A stretch of 64,000 nucleotides of DNA, taken from the NCBI GenBank assembly GCA_964036275.1, contig OZ038437.1, forward strand, positions 8,499,804 to 8,563,803, given 5' to 3'. Below the pieces are notes generated by a model. The model did not search any database. It worked only from the letters and a program-made list of their open reading frames with translations, and was not told the origin of the DNA. Positions 20,051 through 34,000 of this stretch are shown here, piece after piece. The stretch's first letter is position 1; each line of letters begins with the position of its first letter. Made by a program: the position numbers and the translations under genes. Source of the stretch: Litoditis marina (lineage: Eukaryota > Nematoda > Chromadorea > Rhabditida > Rhabditidae).

Positions 20051-23000
20051 AACATTCCGCCTGACTTATCATTAAATAAGTGTCGTCTGGCCTCACAAGG
20101 AACGCTTTTTATGTCACCCGACAAAAAAGGCAGACGACTGGAAATTGCTCGCAAATGGCAAATATCTTGTTGTCCATAATTTTCTTCTAAAAATAATGAT
20201 TAAAAAAGTAATTTCGAATATTGAAGTTCACAGAAGTTTGGATTTTTCTGTACGTGTTTGAATATTCATTTCTTTGGTGGTATTTAAACAAAAATTATAT
20301 CCCAAGGGTCTACCAACTTTACTATGCTATGCCTGTCTTTTCAAGGCTGTAGAGAAGCTGATGAAATGAGTTGTTAAAGATGGTTAGACAGGAATCAAAT
20401 TTCATGTCTTGCGCTCCACGGGTAATTCATTCGCTCCAACGCGAATATGCGCCGAAAACCGAGTTTTTGAATCTCGGCTAATGGATTAAGATTAACTGAT
20501 CCACAGAACATCACTGAACTAGTTTTCGTGACGAATTTGCAATGGGGAGCCGGAATTAACCGTGGAGCGCAAGGCACGAGATTCAGTTCCTCTCAGACCA
20601 CTTTCAAACGATTAGCTTTTGCTGGTATAGTGAATGCCAATTTTATCAATTTTTGTCGCTCACCGGAATCGAACCTGCGAGCACAAGATTCGTAGCAAGG
20701 CGCTAACCACTGCGCCATTACAGCACATAACCGGCAAGCTTCGAAATCGAAGACATGTGTGCGTACACAGCGGAAAGTTAGAGATACAGTACTCTCCCGC
20801 CTTCCCGTTGGCGATAACTATATACGACGTTTACATGTTAGAACATAGAAAGTCAAACTGCATTTCAACAACAATTTTCATGGTGTAATTGTATACCAAA
20901 TAGTCTTCCTAACAACAATATTTTATTACAAGTAAAAATAACACTTGAATAGTCACGTAAAGTTAGCATTCTCATGAGGATTTCTGCTGTGTTTGACACA
21001 TTTCTGCTGTGTATGACCGTGCAATTGACAATTACCATTCAATTTCATGGCTTTTTTCAGTTCAATTTGTACTTTTCACAAACGTGTACCTCCCACGTTT
21101 CCCAGCCATTTTCCCAGAACAGTCTACGTTCTAGTCTGCACATTTCTAATTGAGTCTGACTTTTTCTTAGGATTCAGAAAAAAGGGAGAAATGTCCTTTG
21201 TGCTAATCAATGAGACAGATAAAGAGAAAGGTTATAAAAACTCTCTCTTTTTTTCCTTGTCAAACTCTCCATTTCCGTCTCTTTTCCCCTTTCTCTCTCT
21301 ATCTCTCTCTCTCCTCTCTGTCTACATCCCTCTCCATCCCCCTCTCTCCCTCTCTCTCCCTCTCTCTCCCTCTCTCTCCCTCTCTCTCCCTCTCTCTCTC
21401 CATCTATCTATTCTTCTCTCTAATGCATTTACGTGAGTTTCTAGTTCCTGGCTGTTGTATCTCCCTCCTTGCTCTTTAAATGTTCATAGATGATAAAACT
21501 ACCCCTGTTTACCATATCTGCCATGTTTTGTTCTCTGACCTTCTAACCAAGGAACATTCACGAGGATCTCTTTTTCTCTCTCCCTCTCTCTCTCTATCAC
21601 TCTTTCTCCGTTTTCCTCTCTTTCTCTCTCTCTCTGCCTATTTCTCTCTCATCTCATTCGACAACAGTTTTTTCTCCTTTATTTAAAAGAATAGCACCTG
21701 TTAGATATTAGAATAGGATTTAACAGCAGTAAGATAGAATTAGATTAGCTACATTTAGTTTGTATTTCTAAAAACTTTTCCTTTTTCGATTTCATTATGT
21801 AGAAATAATTATTTTATTATATAATCCGAATTGATGGAGCCTCGACCGCTAGCCAGTGTAGTTTCGTAGCGAATCAGGGCCGAAACGTACTGCACTTGTT
21901 TTAAAATATAACTAACTTTATAAATTGATAGTATTTATTTTCACCTATTTTTAGTTAAGCGTTTTAAATATAAACAGTCATTTAACATAAGCACTGACAA
22001 TACATGTTTTCATTGATTTCTATATTTCTCTCTCTCTCTCTCTCATCCCCCTCACACCAATCAATACCTATCCAATGCATGCGACTCCCATAAACATCTT
22101 GTTGTCCCTCCCTGCTAGTGCTCCCTGCATAACAAAAACCAACTAGTTCTTCCCCTGCCTACAAGCGTAAACAACAATGCGGGATCGAGACAACTAGAGG
22201 GAATTCTATATATAACCGGGTTTTTGATAATTTTCAGGTTACCTGAGTAGGTTACCGGGTAGCAACCTACCTCGTGAGATTCCGGTTACCTGCGTAACCG
22301 GTTGATAACCTTTATTGAAAAACTAAGGTGAATTCTATATATAACCGCGTTTTTCGGTAACCGCACCGGTTCTCGGTAATCATTTTTCAGGTTACCCGAG
22401 TTGAGTAGGTAACCAGTTAGTAACCTGGAATGAAACAGGGTACCCTTCACTCTAACGCGAAATTCCGTTTTTAGGCTACTTATAACTTCTACTATTGACA
22501 TGACGTGAGTCAAAATGTTAGCAGATGGATACATCTCTGAAAAACTGTGACTTGTAGATTACCCAGAACTTTAAAAAAAACTTGTATATTTGCCAGGACT
22601 TCTGGAATGCCTTGTACATTTACCACTTTGTCGGGATTCCTGACCTTTGTCAAAAACAAATAGTAATAAAACAGCTTAAGGAGACCGGAACACAACTTGA
22701 GCAGAGGTATTGTTCGAGCTGCTTTCAACTGTATTGAGATCAGAGAGCACAAATAACTCGTATATTAGTCTGATCAGTCCACGTGACATGCACGTGACAA
22801 TGTCGCGCGATACGCAACGCGTCCAATCAAAACTAGGATACAGCAGTTTGAGGGAAACCATGTTGCTCTCCGGTCTCCCATAACTTGGTTATCGTCAACG
22901 TTGGAATGTACAAGTCCTGACAATCTACAAGTCGCATTGTTTAGAGATGGACTCATCACGTATATCACGTGATTGCTAGTTTTCTCTGTAAAGTACACGT

Positions 23001-26000
23001 TTACTAAATGTGTACATTTCGCTCTCACGTGAACAAACTTAATGCCTCTCACATTTGTTTGAGATAGTTACGACCATTCTAGGGGTTACCAATACTATAA
23101 AATGTCAGAAAAAATATATTTGCGTATTCAACTATAGAAATGTTGGTAGTGCAAGCACTCCGAAATGTAAACTCGTAATACTCTGGTAAAATTTACGTCA
23201 CTATCCTCCAAATTTACTGTACCGGACTTTTTCTTCAGCACTATACACGTGTTCCTACTTTTCATCACGTTCTAACTGTCACTCACGTAATCACGTTTTC
23301 ACGTAAACTACATGCATTTTCACGTGTTATCTAGCAAAAGGGCAGAAACTTTGATTCACTAGCTCATGAATCACATTTTTTCGTAAAGCCTTCCTGGGAT
23401 TCAAACTACTAGCAGCTCCTTAGTACAGATGAAATTCAGAATATTAGTGAAGGCTTATAGTCGCAAAACTCTAATTTTGGACCAAACTCCCGTGACATTC
23501 AGAATTTTTGTGAACATAACAAAGTGAGCTCTTTCATGCGTATGTGATGTGAAATGAATAACGGAACTTGTGATTTGTCACGTTTTTCCGTTTGTGCGAA
23601 AACACAGCAAAAATTTAGGCGTACAGTATGCTTGTCACTTACTCTGACACACTTACCCAGAAAAGTTGATCTTTTTCTGTTTTTTTCTTGGTCTGGTTCG
23701 ATCCCACTATGTTATTTTTCGGTTTTCCTGGCGGCGTAGCAATCCCTCCAATCTCACGAGAAGTTCATATGAGTTTCTCATGAGATACCTCATGAGCTAC
23801 TCGTGAATTCTCAATGTTGTAGCATAGCAATCAATACAATCTCATGAGAAGCTCATGCGAATAGCTCATGAGGTATCTCATGAGATTTTTGGGGGATTGC
23901 TACGCTGGCTGGTGCTATGTATCTGTAGTTCGATCCCGGTTAGTTTTAAAGTTGAAACTACAACTGTACAGTAGAGAAGCAAGTTCGCCTCTAGTGGATT
24001 ATGGAATTGCAAGTTACGTTTCGCTATCGTAGATATTTGGCTTTGGACCGGTTCGCTCTACTTTAAAGGACTGATCTTGTATTGTAAATGGGGCGCGATA
24101 TCCTGCACAGAGCAAATTCAGGTCTATTCGGTCTTCTTTAAAGGAGAGAAGGATCTTTTACTAGTGGTTTCTGTAATTGCGAGCTAACTTTCACTAGCTC
24201 AGATTAACGTGTCTAAGACCGATTCCAGTTTCTTTAAAGGACCGATCTTTCATTGTAAATGGGGCGCGATATCCTGTTTTGTTATATACTCTGAGAATCT
24301 GCTGCCCATGGCAAGCCATAAAGTTGAAAATTTTGTGGCATTTTTCGGGCAAATTACTTCCAACGCCTGTCCGATGCGCTGTGTACTCTGTTTAAGGGCG
24401 TCCTGCGGACGCGCACGTACGGCAATAAAAAATTTGTTGTCAGATAATTTTTTTTATATTTTACTTTATTCTTCTATTTTTGCGTGTTTAACTTTTTATT
24501 TTGTCGATTCTTTAATGGATGACTGCTAGATAATTTTGAGGAGTGTTGCTGTCAGAAGAAATTTGGTGGTAATGGAAGGGGGGGGGGGGGGCAGTTAATA
24601 TGAAAACCATTTAATTTTATCGAATAGTATGCATCGGTTTTATATTTAGTTTTGTAATGAACATAGTTTCTTCCACAGCGGTGTAAATAATTCCTCCGCT
24701 GCGGTGTATCACTATTCTGTATATTTGTTCTGATTTTCCTGGATTAGACAAAGTCACACTAGACTAGTTCTAGAATATTGACTTCTCTCCTCCTCTAGAA
24801 TATTGGATCCTTGCATGCATTGCAACAACTTTTTTAAGGCAAACATTCAAGTCATTCGCATGTTCAGAACAGCTATGCTTACTTTTTTTCAGTGCGGATT
24901 TGTTTTCGAAACCTCGGTTCCTCTAGATCACATTCTTATTCTATTTTCTACTATTTTCGGCATCGCAGACAGCATTCTTATTCTTTTTTACAGCTGAACG
25001 AGAGTGGCAACAGTTAATTTCCAACACTTTCGGAATTCTGTTGTAAAGTTGGAGTTAGCACGTGGTACCAGCGCCAAGCAGCCTGAAATCTCAATGGATA
25101 TCAGGTTAGTTAGTACTTTGGCTACACCACTTCAACATTGTAACTTGGACCAGATGTTGCTTAAGGTTTGGTGCTATTTCGTGGATACAGAAAGGGAGCA
25201 TATGCAACACGGAGTTTAACATTCAGTATGCGATCGGAATCGGAATAATATAGGGTATTGGGATTGAGTTTTGATATTTTGAAAAGGGTACGGGGTACCC
25301 GACTTGTCTTAGTCTAAAACACGTGAGTATATTTTGAACGGTGAAGTAAACCAGTAATACTCTCACAACCTTTCTCTTACAGTTATTTTCTCCTGGGATA
25401 ATTCCAATACTTTTCATCCAGCTCAAAACCAGGTTCCTTTATCGACAAAATCGGGATAAATGGCTCATTTTCAATGCAAATAGATGATTTTTCATAAGGT
25501 AAACATGGGATTATGGTCTTCTTGTCAGTAGCTGCTGATTGCTTGCCCCAACGGGTAATCGCTGGGTATCGTTCTGTCATTCTACTGGTTCGACGGTTAC
25601 CAGAACCAGAAAGCTGACCAGCCCTCGTCCCTCTCGTAATAAATATAAGTATGTAAGTTATGTAATATTGCAAAACTATTTTATAACAATTTTTATTTTG
25701 TATCTCTAGTAATCCGAGTCAACGTTATATTTGGGCTGGGCTAGAACTAAATGTCGTGCTTCATAATATAATGAATGCACAACATACAAATATTATCCAA
25801 CGCATTTCATTATTTTTAAGTTACATTGATTACAGATATCTTCGTGTTCGTATTTTGGTGCTGGGCAGCCGATTCCTTATTGGATCCAGAGAATAGTTTC
25901 TAGAAGAATTTTCGAATTAGGTGAGTCGAGCTGGAGTTGAACAGTTTCCATTAGCTTAAGATGAACTTTTGTGTCTTCAATTACGAATGTGGAAACCTGA

Positions 26001-29000
26001 GAACGGTTTTTCGCGTCAATATTGCGCGTAGCGTTGGTTCTTTTCCTTATTACTGTTGAATACGGAAAACGAATAACATTAAATTGATAACAAAGTAGTT
26101 TTCTAGTCTCGGGCTTGTGTTTGAAGTTGTGTTTCGTGAAATTGATAGCAGAGAAGGAAAGTAATTGCGTTCACTTTTTTGGGGGCTGCACAACACAAAT
26201 TTATGCCTTCTGGATGTTATAATATATTAAATATATTGACACACCCCAGATGTGGTTTGGGTGAGATACATAATACATCGTAAGCATACACCAGTAAGGT
26301 TGTCCGAATAGTCAGAAAATTCGAAAAACGGACTACTTTTTAGCCAAAAAGATGAAAATCGGTCCACTTTTGATGAAAAATCCTAAATTATCAAGTGTTT
26401 ACATCTGAAAACGGATTAATTAATCGAACCTTACTGGTGTATGGTTTAAAATTGTGTATTTGTCGGATTGAGTGGGGTCATATGAGAAAATTTATGATTG
26501 ACGATTAATGTAAGTTTTTCTAGTAAAAAAGCTCTTGTAAGGTGATATTTTTCAATATCCTGGCCGAAAACGTGTCATACTTGAGAAATGTCATCAAGTG
26601 TGTAACTTTTATGGCCTTTTCAGCTTCTTTGATTCATCGAGAAAATATATGATTGACGATTAATGTAAGATTTTCTAGTAAAAAAGCTCTTGTAAGGTGA
26701 TATATTCTGAAGTACCGGAATAATAATGTTTAACAAGTTAGCCATTACAAAACTCATAGTTTGCCAATTTCACTTTTTTCCATAGTCAGAAAAATTTTCT
26801 TCACATTTTGCCGCGCCTCATGCACGCACGCGTGTGCTCTTACTTCAATAAACACTCATATTCAGAGCATGCGTGAAAAACGCATGTCCACATCTTTTTT
26901 GAGTGAAATTGTATGATTTGGCATCGAGTTGAAAAGACAACCCAGATCGCCCTATTCGAGATCGTCTCGGGTATGCTATGTATCATGTCAAATGCAAGAA
27001 ATTTAAAAAAGGAAATGTAACAACTAAGTCTCATAAGGTGAGTTGTTTCTGATACATATAGTGAGAACGATTGGAACTTAGCTGGAACTACTATTACTGT
27101 ATACTTTCTCACTTCACGACTCTATCGGTTTTCGCGCTCTCGTTAGTGAAAGTTTTTATCTACAGCCCCCAATCAGCAAGACCGCGTGTCATAGGCAAAA
27201 TACTTTCAATGTCAATAGTGAATGACCATTTTCAGAGAGACTGACTAAAAATGGTCACTTGTGAGAGAAGATTGACCATAAATCGGGGACGCTGACCATA
27301 AATCGGGGGCATATACTACTGATTTTTGCTGCTTGCTGCCGGCAGCAAGTCTTGCAGTCGGCAGCACGATCGATAATCACACTTTGCATGTTGCTGCTGC
27401 TGCTGCCACAGTTGGCAGCAAAAAGTATGAACCCTAAGGCAGGGATGAATCGTAAATCATCTTTTTCCATGGGATGGGTGGCTTAAATTGCTAGAGTTGG
27501 CACGCACGGGTGCTCGAAGATGTGTTCTGAAAGTGAGACGTGTTCTTAACATAATTCTTGCTGTACACTTTATAACCTCAGTCAATTCATCTTTTCTCAT
27601 TTGCATGTTTGCAATATACTGTGTAAACTCCAAAACTGAACTGGAATTCTGGTTCAATTTGCCTGGTAAGGAAGCTCCCGTTTCATTCTATGTACTCTGT
27701 TCTACTCTTTTTTAACAATATCTCACGCGTACTTCAATTATTTTGTGTGAAAGAGTGCTCAGTTGCATACGTGAAAAACAAGTGTCGGGTGAAAGGTTTT
27801 GAAAGGCGAGCTTTTCTTTATCCAAGTTTCATGCTTCTAATAGTGCGGCTCTCACTAGAGGGTATTCACTGTATTCAGCCCTTTGCGAATAAACAGCATA
27901 GGTGAAATAGTAAGTACAAGCAGGTTCTATTGAGATCAAAAACACGCAATAGTTGTTTTTTTTTTTAGAATATTTTACATTACCCTATAAAGTGACCATT
28001 TCTCGATAGAAATAAGGCGAAAGTGACATCAGCCAATATCAAAAGAAGGGGGGTATTTCATGTATGATAAACAGCTCAACATTTCACGCTTGTCTACCAA
28101 GCAACAGAACCGATTGCTGCGAGCTAGCTTCCCGCCTGAACCGCTCTCTTCTCCACAGTGACTGGTACTAACCGAATCGCATATCAATAGAGCGGTTCGG
28201 TTCTCCAGTGAATTGGCCCAACCTATATAACTGTAAACCAAGGTACCAAGGTTTCGACAGCTGCTATGTTTTGTTGCCTATATTCACCGAAAGACGCTAA
28301 TGTTGATTGGAAGATCGTGCGTTTGCGTTCGGTATATGATGAATTCCTCGGGGTATATTATGGAGTTATAATCTAGACCAACTGACCAACGTACTGGAGC
28401 GTTACACATATCGGCAGACTTATAGATACTTTAGTTTTGGATTCAGTTGTTACTGGAAAAGGTCATTTTAGTATATTCTTCCAGAGTTCTTGGTACTTTC
28501 CGTTGACGAATGAGGCGGGATCGTGGAATCCTGGGGCACTGGATGTCAGAATATGCGCAAGTGTGAAACTTTAAACATTTTTCTAATAACACAGTTTTTC
28601 GATATATTAGATAATAGTTATTGACACATAGATAGATTCTGTATTCGTCATTCACATTATTGCCTGGGTGTAGTATTATCCACACTCTTGTGCGTATTGA
28701 GTCTAAACTAAGCAAGAGAAAGGGAATGACTTTTCTAGTGCTCATTGCTTTTTTCATTTCTAAACGCGGTATAAATTCATAGGTGTCAATTCACGAGTCA
28801 AGTCAGGAGATTTTCCTCTTTCCAAGTGCGCTTTGTCGCATGTGTAAGTGTTTCTCTCACTCACGAGAGTTTGAGGGAATTAACCTTGCTAAGTACCGAA
28901 TATCTGAGGGATGACTGCCGCGTCAGCTGTCTCTAGGCCAAGTTTGGCTCGTAAGATTATAATATGCTAAGATTAGCTTGAATTGAATCATTTCACACAA

Positions 29001-30555
29001 AAACAAATTTCAGCTTATGAGTGTTTGTATGTATCTATGTATATTTTTGATTGTATCATGTAATCAGAACTTATAACGTATCATGTTCTGTTAAGACGTA
29101 ATTCTGCTGTATGATTGATATTGTGTTTTGATTTTTAACAAGAGTATTTAAGTTTTTTTTGGTCAAGTTCGATTGTTGTCATGGATATTTATTTGCTTTC
29201 ATGAAGTTTGTTAAAACTTTAACTGAAGTATTGCACAAAACAACAAAAAACAGTTCTTCAACCCAATTTTGGGCCGACCAGTGTCTATGCACTTTATGTC
29301 ACCTTTCGGGCATTTTTCCGGCACGTATGCCCATGGCATGCACCAGGCATTGCCAGAAATTTTTTGGCAGGCATGCCATGGGCAATTTTCCGGCTTGCCA
29401 TGGGCAGCCAGTTTTCAATGTAGTAGAAAAACTGGGGCGCGCTTTGTTTACTGCAGTCAGGATCTCGCGGAAAAAAACAATTGGAAAACAATGTGGAAGC
29501 CCCTCCTGGGGAATAGTTTTGGGGCTGATCGAGCAATTATACTAGAAGTAAATTAGATACTCACGTGAAGTGACAAAACGTGAGCAAGTTTCACGCGACA
29601 GTGCCGTAGTGCCGTTGAGTAGCAACAGTTGAGTATTTGTGGGTCCTAGTTTTCTACTTCTCCTTTTTTGTCATGAGTAGTTTTCTTATTTTCAACGAAT
29701 AATCGAAAAAAACACGTATTGAATTAAGAAGACGGGATTCCTTTCGTAGAATAGTTACATTTCAACACATCAGAACTGAGAAACGTGCAATGAAAAAGTG
29801 CGTGATGCCTCTTCAGATCTTTAGAATGCTAACTTTACGTGACTTTTCATTTTATTCTAGTATATTGTTGTATCGTTGCAAATCTTTCTCATCCCGAAAA
29901 CGTGACTTTCCATTTATCCTCCATCCTGCAGGACACCATTTCATTCTCCGTCAACAACTTGTTATTCTCAATCTCAAATTTGTACTTTGGTGTGATAGTA
30001 GAGAACCCCTTTTCACGATTTCTGAACAAATGTCCAGTCCTTACTTTTGATGAAATTTCTCACGTAAACGTTTCGAATAGATCGTGAATCGAAAATTTCT
30101 TATACATGAACGCTATTTGATGGGTTCGTTATATTTCCTGTAGTCACATTTTGACAAAAATACTGCTTCTGCTAGGATTCGAACCGACGAGGAAAGTCCT
30201 GTATACTGTTAGTCAAATGCACAGTCACGTGAAACATGGTGAACACAGCAGAACTCAGAAACGTTCAATGAAAAAGTGCGCGATTGCTCATTAGAATGCT
30301 AAACTTACGTGACTATTCATTTTACTTTTAGTATAACCTCGCGCGTTGTATGCTGTCCTACTTCGATTGCTATGGTTCACTATTACGTTTTGTAGCTTTT
30401 CATTTCCTCTAAATATATATATTCTATGTTTATTATCCATTATTCCCCGCGAAGCCTAATTGTTTACGCAATTTCTTTAATTTGGAGTAAATAATTGATG
30501 TGTTCGAGTGTTACCATGTTCATAGTAGTATAGTTGGAGAGAAGTCAACAACAGC

Positions 30556-30589
<34 letters not shown>

Positions 30590-30923
30590 GAGAGACAGAG
30601 AGAGGGAGAGAGAGAGAGCACGATAGACACAGAGAGAGAGGAGAGAGAGAGAGAGGGAGGGAAAACGAAAAACAACATGTTATCGCATCGAAAATCTTGC
30701 TTTTCCCCACCCAGTTGTGTAAACAAAAAAGCCTCGGAAGAGTAGGCAAAACTAATATTCCACGTAATGACTCACCCCTGAATTTCACGTGCAAACGTGA
30801 ATTATCATTGATTTGGAGAATGCAGGGAAAGTTAACGAAATGTATAAACGCTAGACACCATTACTCTTTTTGTACGTCACTTGAGAAAAAAATGAGCTCA
30901 TAACAGTTTGATACCACTTTGTA

Positions 30924-31003
<80 letters not shown>

Positions 31004-34000
31004 CTTTACGGCAACTAATTCACAATCAAGACAGTAACTCATCGTGGATTGAAACTTGGAAAATTACCTAAATTTTCAAGCAACACTTTCAAGCAGTCTA
31101 CACACACAATTGTAACGTTGGCATGCTTGCAGATTCGGTGGAGGATTTTCGAAAGAGGTCGGGCACGGGATCGTCGTCCGGTGGGCGAAGATGGGGTCGA
31201 AAGGACACCTCAGGTGGGGGAATGGGTATCGATTTATTGATTTCTGGAATGATATATTAGCGATTGAACTCATGACTTCCCACAATTAATGGTTATTTTG
31301 TCTATGTATGAGGCATTTAAAGGTTATAATTTGTAGAAAAATTGGGCAAAAACGTATGTATACGTTCAAGTCTGTGCTATAGTTCGTTTCACCAATCGAT
31401 GACTTTCTACAGTAATCTTTCAAACATTTAAGGGCACTTATCTAACCAACAAATATAAATTCAGATTCACTGTTTTCTATGCTTGTAGTAGCCAATATGG
31501 AAAGCGAAATCACGGAGTTTAAACTATTCAAAATACCTACAAGATATGAAAATTTCTCTTGAAAGTTTTATGATCTTACTGTAGAGGGCTATTGTTCCGT
31601 GAAACAGACTATATGTTGCCCTAACCCGATGTTTTTGTAGTTTGATCCCATTGCTTTTCGGTCTTGCGAATTTCGAAACAAACTACAACCATTATTTGAT
31701 AACTACCTGTTAGTTACCGTGACCGTTGGAGAAATGTCTCTTGTTTGTATCACATTCCCAGGCAATTTCACGTTCTCACGGGACTCAGGCAATTTCACGT
31801 TTCTCACGTAGTTTCACGTAAATGTTCGTTTCAGCTCAACTCGAACTGCGATGCTGCATCAATCCGGATATTCTGCGTAGCAATGTGGACAAGCACAGCT
31901 TCTTCGAGGATGAGCAGGTAACAGAATGACGTCATTTCACGTGTTATCACAGGTTTTCACGTTTTCTTCTCGAGGTTCCTCGATTAGATGAACTTGCCAG
32001 TTCTTATCTTACCTTTTCTCCAAAAACAACAAATTTGGAGCCTGTTTGGGGGAGTTGGCTGGAATCACGTAAAAGAACCAACGAATTCACAATTCAGTTC
32101 ATTTTTGATGTGTAAAAGAAATTATTTCTTATTTAGTTGATTTTATAGGTTCGAGTGAACGGCTCCGTCTTCTACAAGCGAGAGAACTATGACAATCTGC
32201 TGGCTACAGTACCACAAGCCAAGTTCAACGGAATTCATATCAAGGTTGGATTTTGAGGATTTTCAGCTTGAATTACTTAAATGATAGAAAAAAAGCAAAA
32301 AATGCGAAATTTTGATATACAGTGTGCTGGCTTCTCTTGGAGGTGGCAGCTGTATTACCTCTTCTGCTCTTCTGTAGACTTTCAATACACATGTCTTCCG
32401 ACTGGTTTTATACTGTCAGTCAATTGCACAGTCTCGTGTAACATGTTAAACACAGCAGAAATCAGAAACATGCAATGACAAAGTACAAGATTTCTCATGA
32501 GCATGCTAACTTTACGTGACTATTCAATTTACTTCTAGTATATTGCTCTTCTCGATTCTCCATGCATGCAATTTCCGTTCAGCATAATAAGCTATATTTG
32601 CTACTTGTGTTTTGGTTACCCCACGTGAAACTTTCACGTGAAAACACGTGAAACGTGAGGAGGAACGGCCAGAGCTAAAGACCAAAGACCATGTTTGTCT
32701 ATTTTCTATTTTGGCATGCCGTGATCTGCCAATTCATCTCTGGTCCTTCTTTCTAGTTTCGCAACTTGCTCAGAATGTGCAAAACAGCACGTGTCCTGCG
32801 AGATGTTTACCATTCTACAGTACACCTGCACCCAATTAGCACCCGCCAAGGGGGCGTGGCCTATTGTTCTTTGAAGGTCACGTGCGGCGCACGTGAACAA
32901 TAACAATGCATATGTGGAAGTGGGAGATAGGTAGTAAAAAGTGAATTGAGGGAGATTGTAGGTGGGGGTGAACAAAAACATGAGTAAACATTATACGTCT
33001 AGTTCACAAGAAACATGCTCGGGTCTCATAAAGTACGCAGGCTGGTATTATTTTCAAATTTATACAGAATTGATGTTTTCAAGTACTACTTTTCGAGTGA
33101 AGGTCAGGTTTACCTGTCACGATGAACCACGTGAGATCACGTGAAGATTGACGTTAAACTTCACTACTTCATATGTTTTCAGATGGAAGACGACTAAGCA
33201 TAAATATAACGCCTACGCTTTAACATGGGCAACGTGTAACAGTTCACGCACGTGAACCTTACGTGAAACTTTACTGGTCCACGTGAAATAGACGTGAAAC
33301 TTTACTAATATTTTTTGCAGATGGAAGACGACTGTCCCCAAGGCGGTGATGACGTCAGACTTTGTCTCCTGAAGACACTCGGCGCTCACAATCAACGAGA
33401 AGTTCCATGCATTGCGTGCCACAAACAAATGAAGGTACGTTACGTTCACGTTTATTGCACGTGTAATTCACGTAGAATTTTATTTTTAATGTATAGTAAC
33501 CGGTTGACTAGGTTGAGATGAGGAGTGAGCAGTTAGATAGAGGTTTTCAGTTTTGTAGATGAGTAATAGAAAGTATTCACAACTTACCTGCATGCCTTTT
33601 CTCACTTACAATTTTTTGAATTTTTGAACTGTCAATTCACAAATTGTAGATAATTTCTGGAAATTTGCCGTGTTTTTAGTGTATATACATAATTGTAATT
33701 TCAGGTGTACGACAAATATCCTCTGATCGATGGTACTTTCTTTCTCTCGCCCGTGGTGCACTACGGACCACACATTGAGGTTAGTGGAGGGTGTCAATAA
33801 CTGCGACACGTAAAACTACTAGTATGTTTTAGAACCACATAAACTCACTCATTTCGCACGCTGTTATAGTGCTCACATTTCCCAACTGGACTCGTTGGCA
33901 GCGTGCCAAAAATTTTAGAAGACTGTTATTCAGCAAAAACATATTTTTTACAGAAAGTTTCTTTGAATACGAGTTGTAATGAAGGGCAAGAACCCTTCAC

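Larger units (their letters stand above)
18430..31132. other. Long repeat-rich interval (probable Headcase intron 1)
   Basis: 12.7 kb without any exon I can support on either strand. It holds CT tracts, several foldback and MITE families, tRNA-like fragments, diverged tandem duplications and an AAT microsatellite, most listed separately. An isolated open frame on the minus strand (25383-25673) has fair codon balance and a start RGTRAGQLSGSGNRRTS, but no splice partners; it could be a retroelement remnant. Confidence 0.5.

Noticed and set aside
20655..20726. Functional tRNA gene
   Set aside because: Boxes A and B are good, but the acceptor and anticodon stems do not pair.
25383..25673. 96-codon minus-strand open frame as a gene
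   Set aside because: Codon balance is fair, but no start context, splice partners or family was found; noted only as a possible retroelement remnant.
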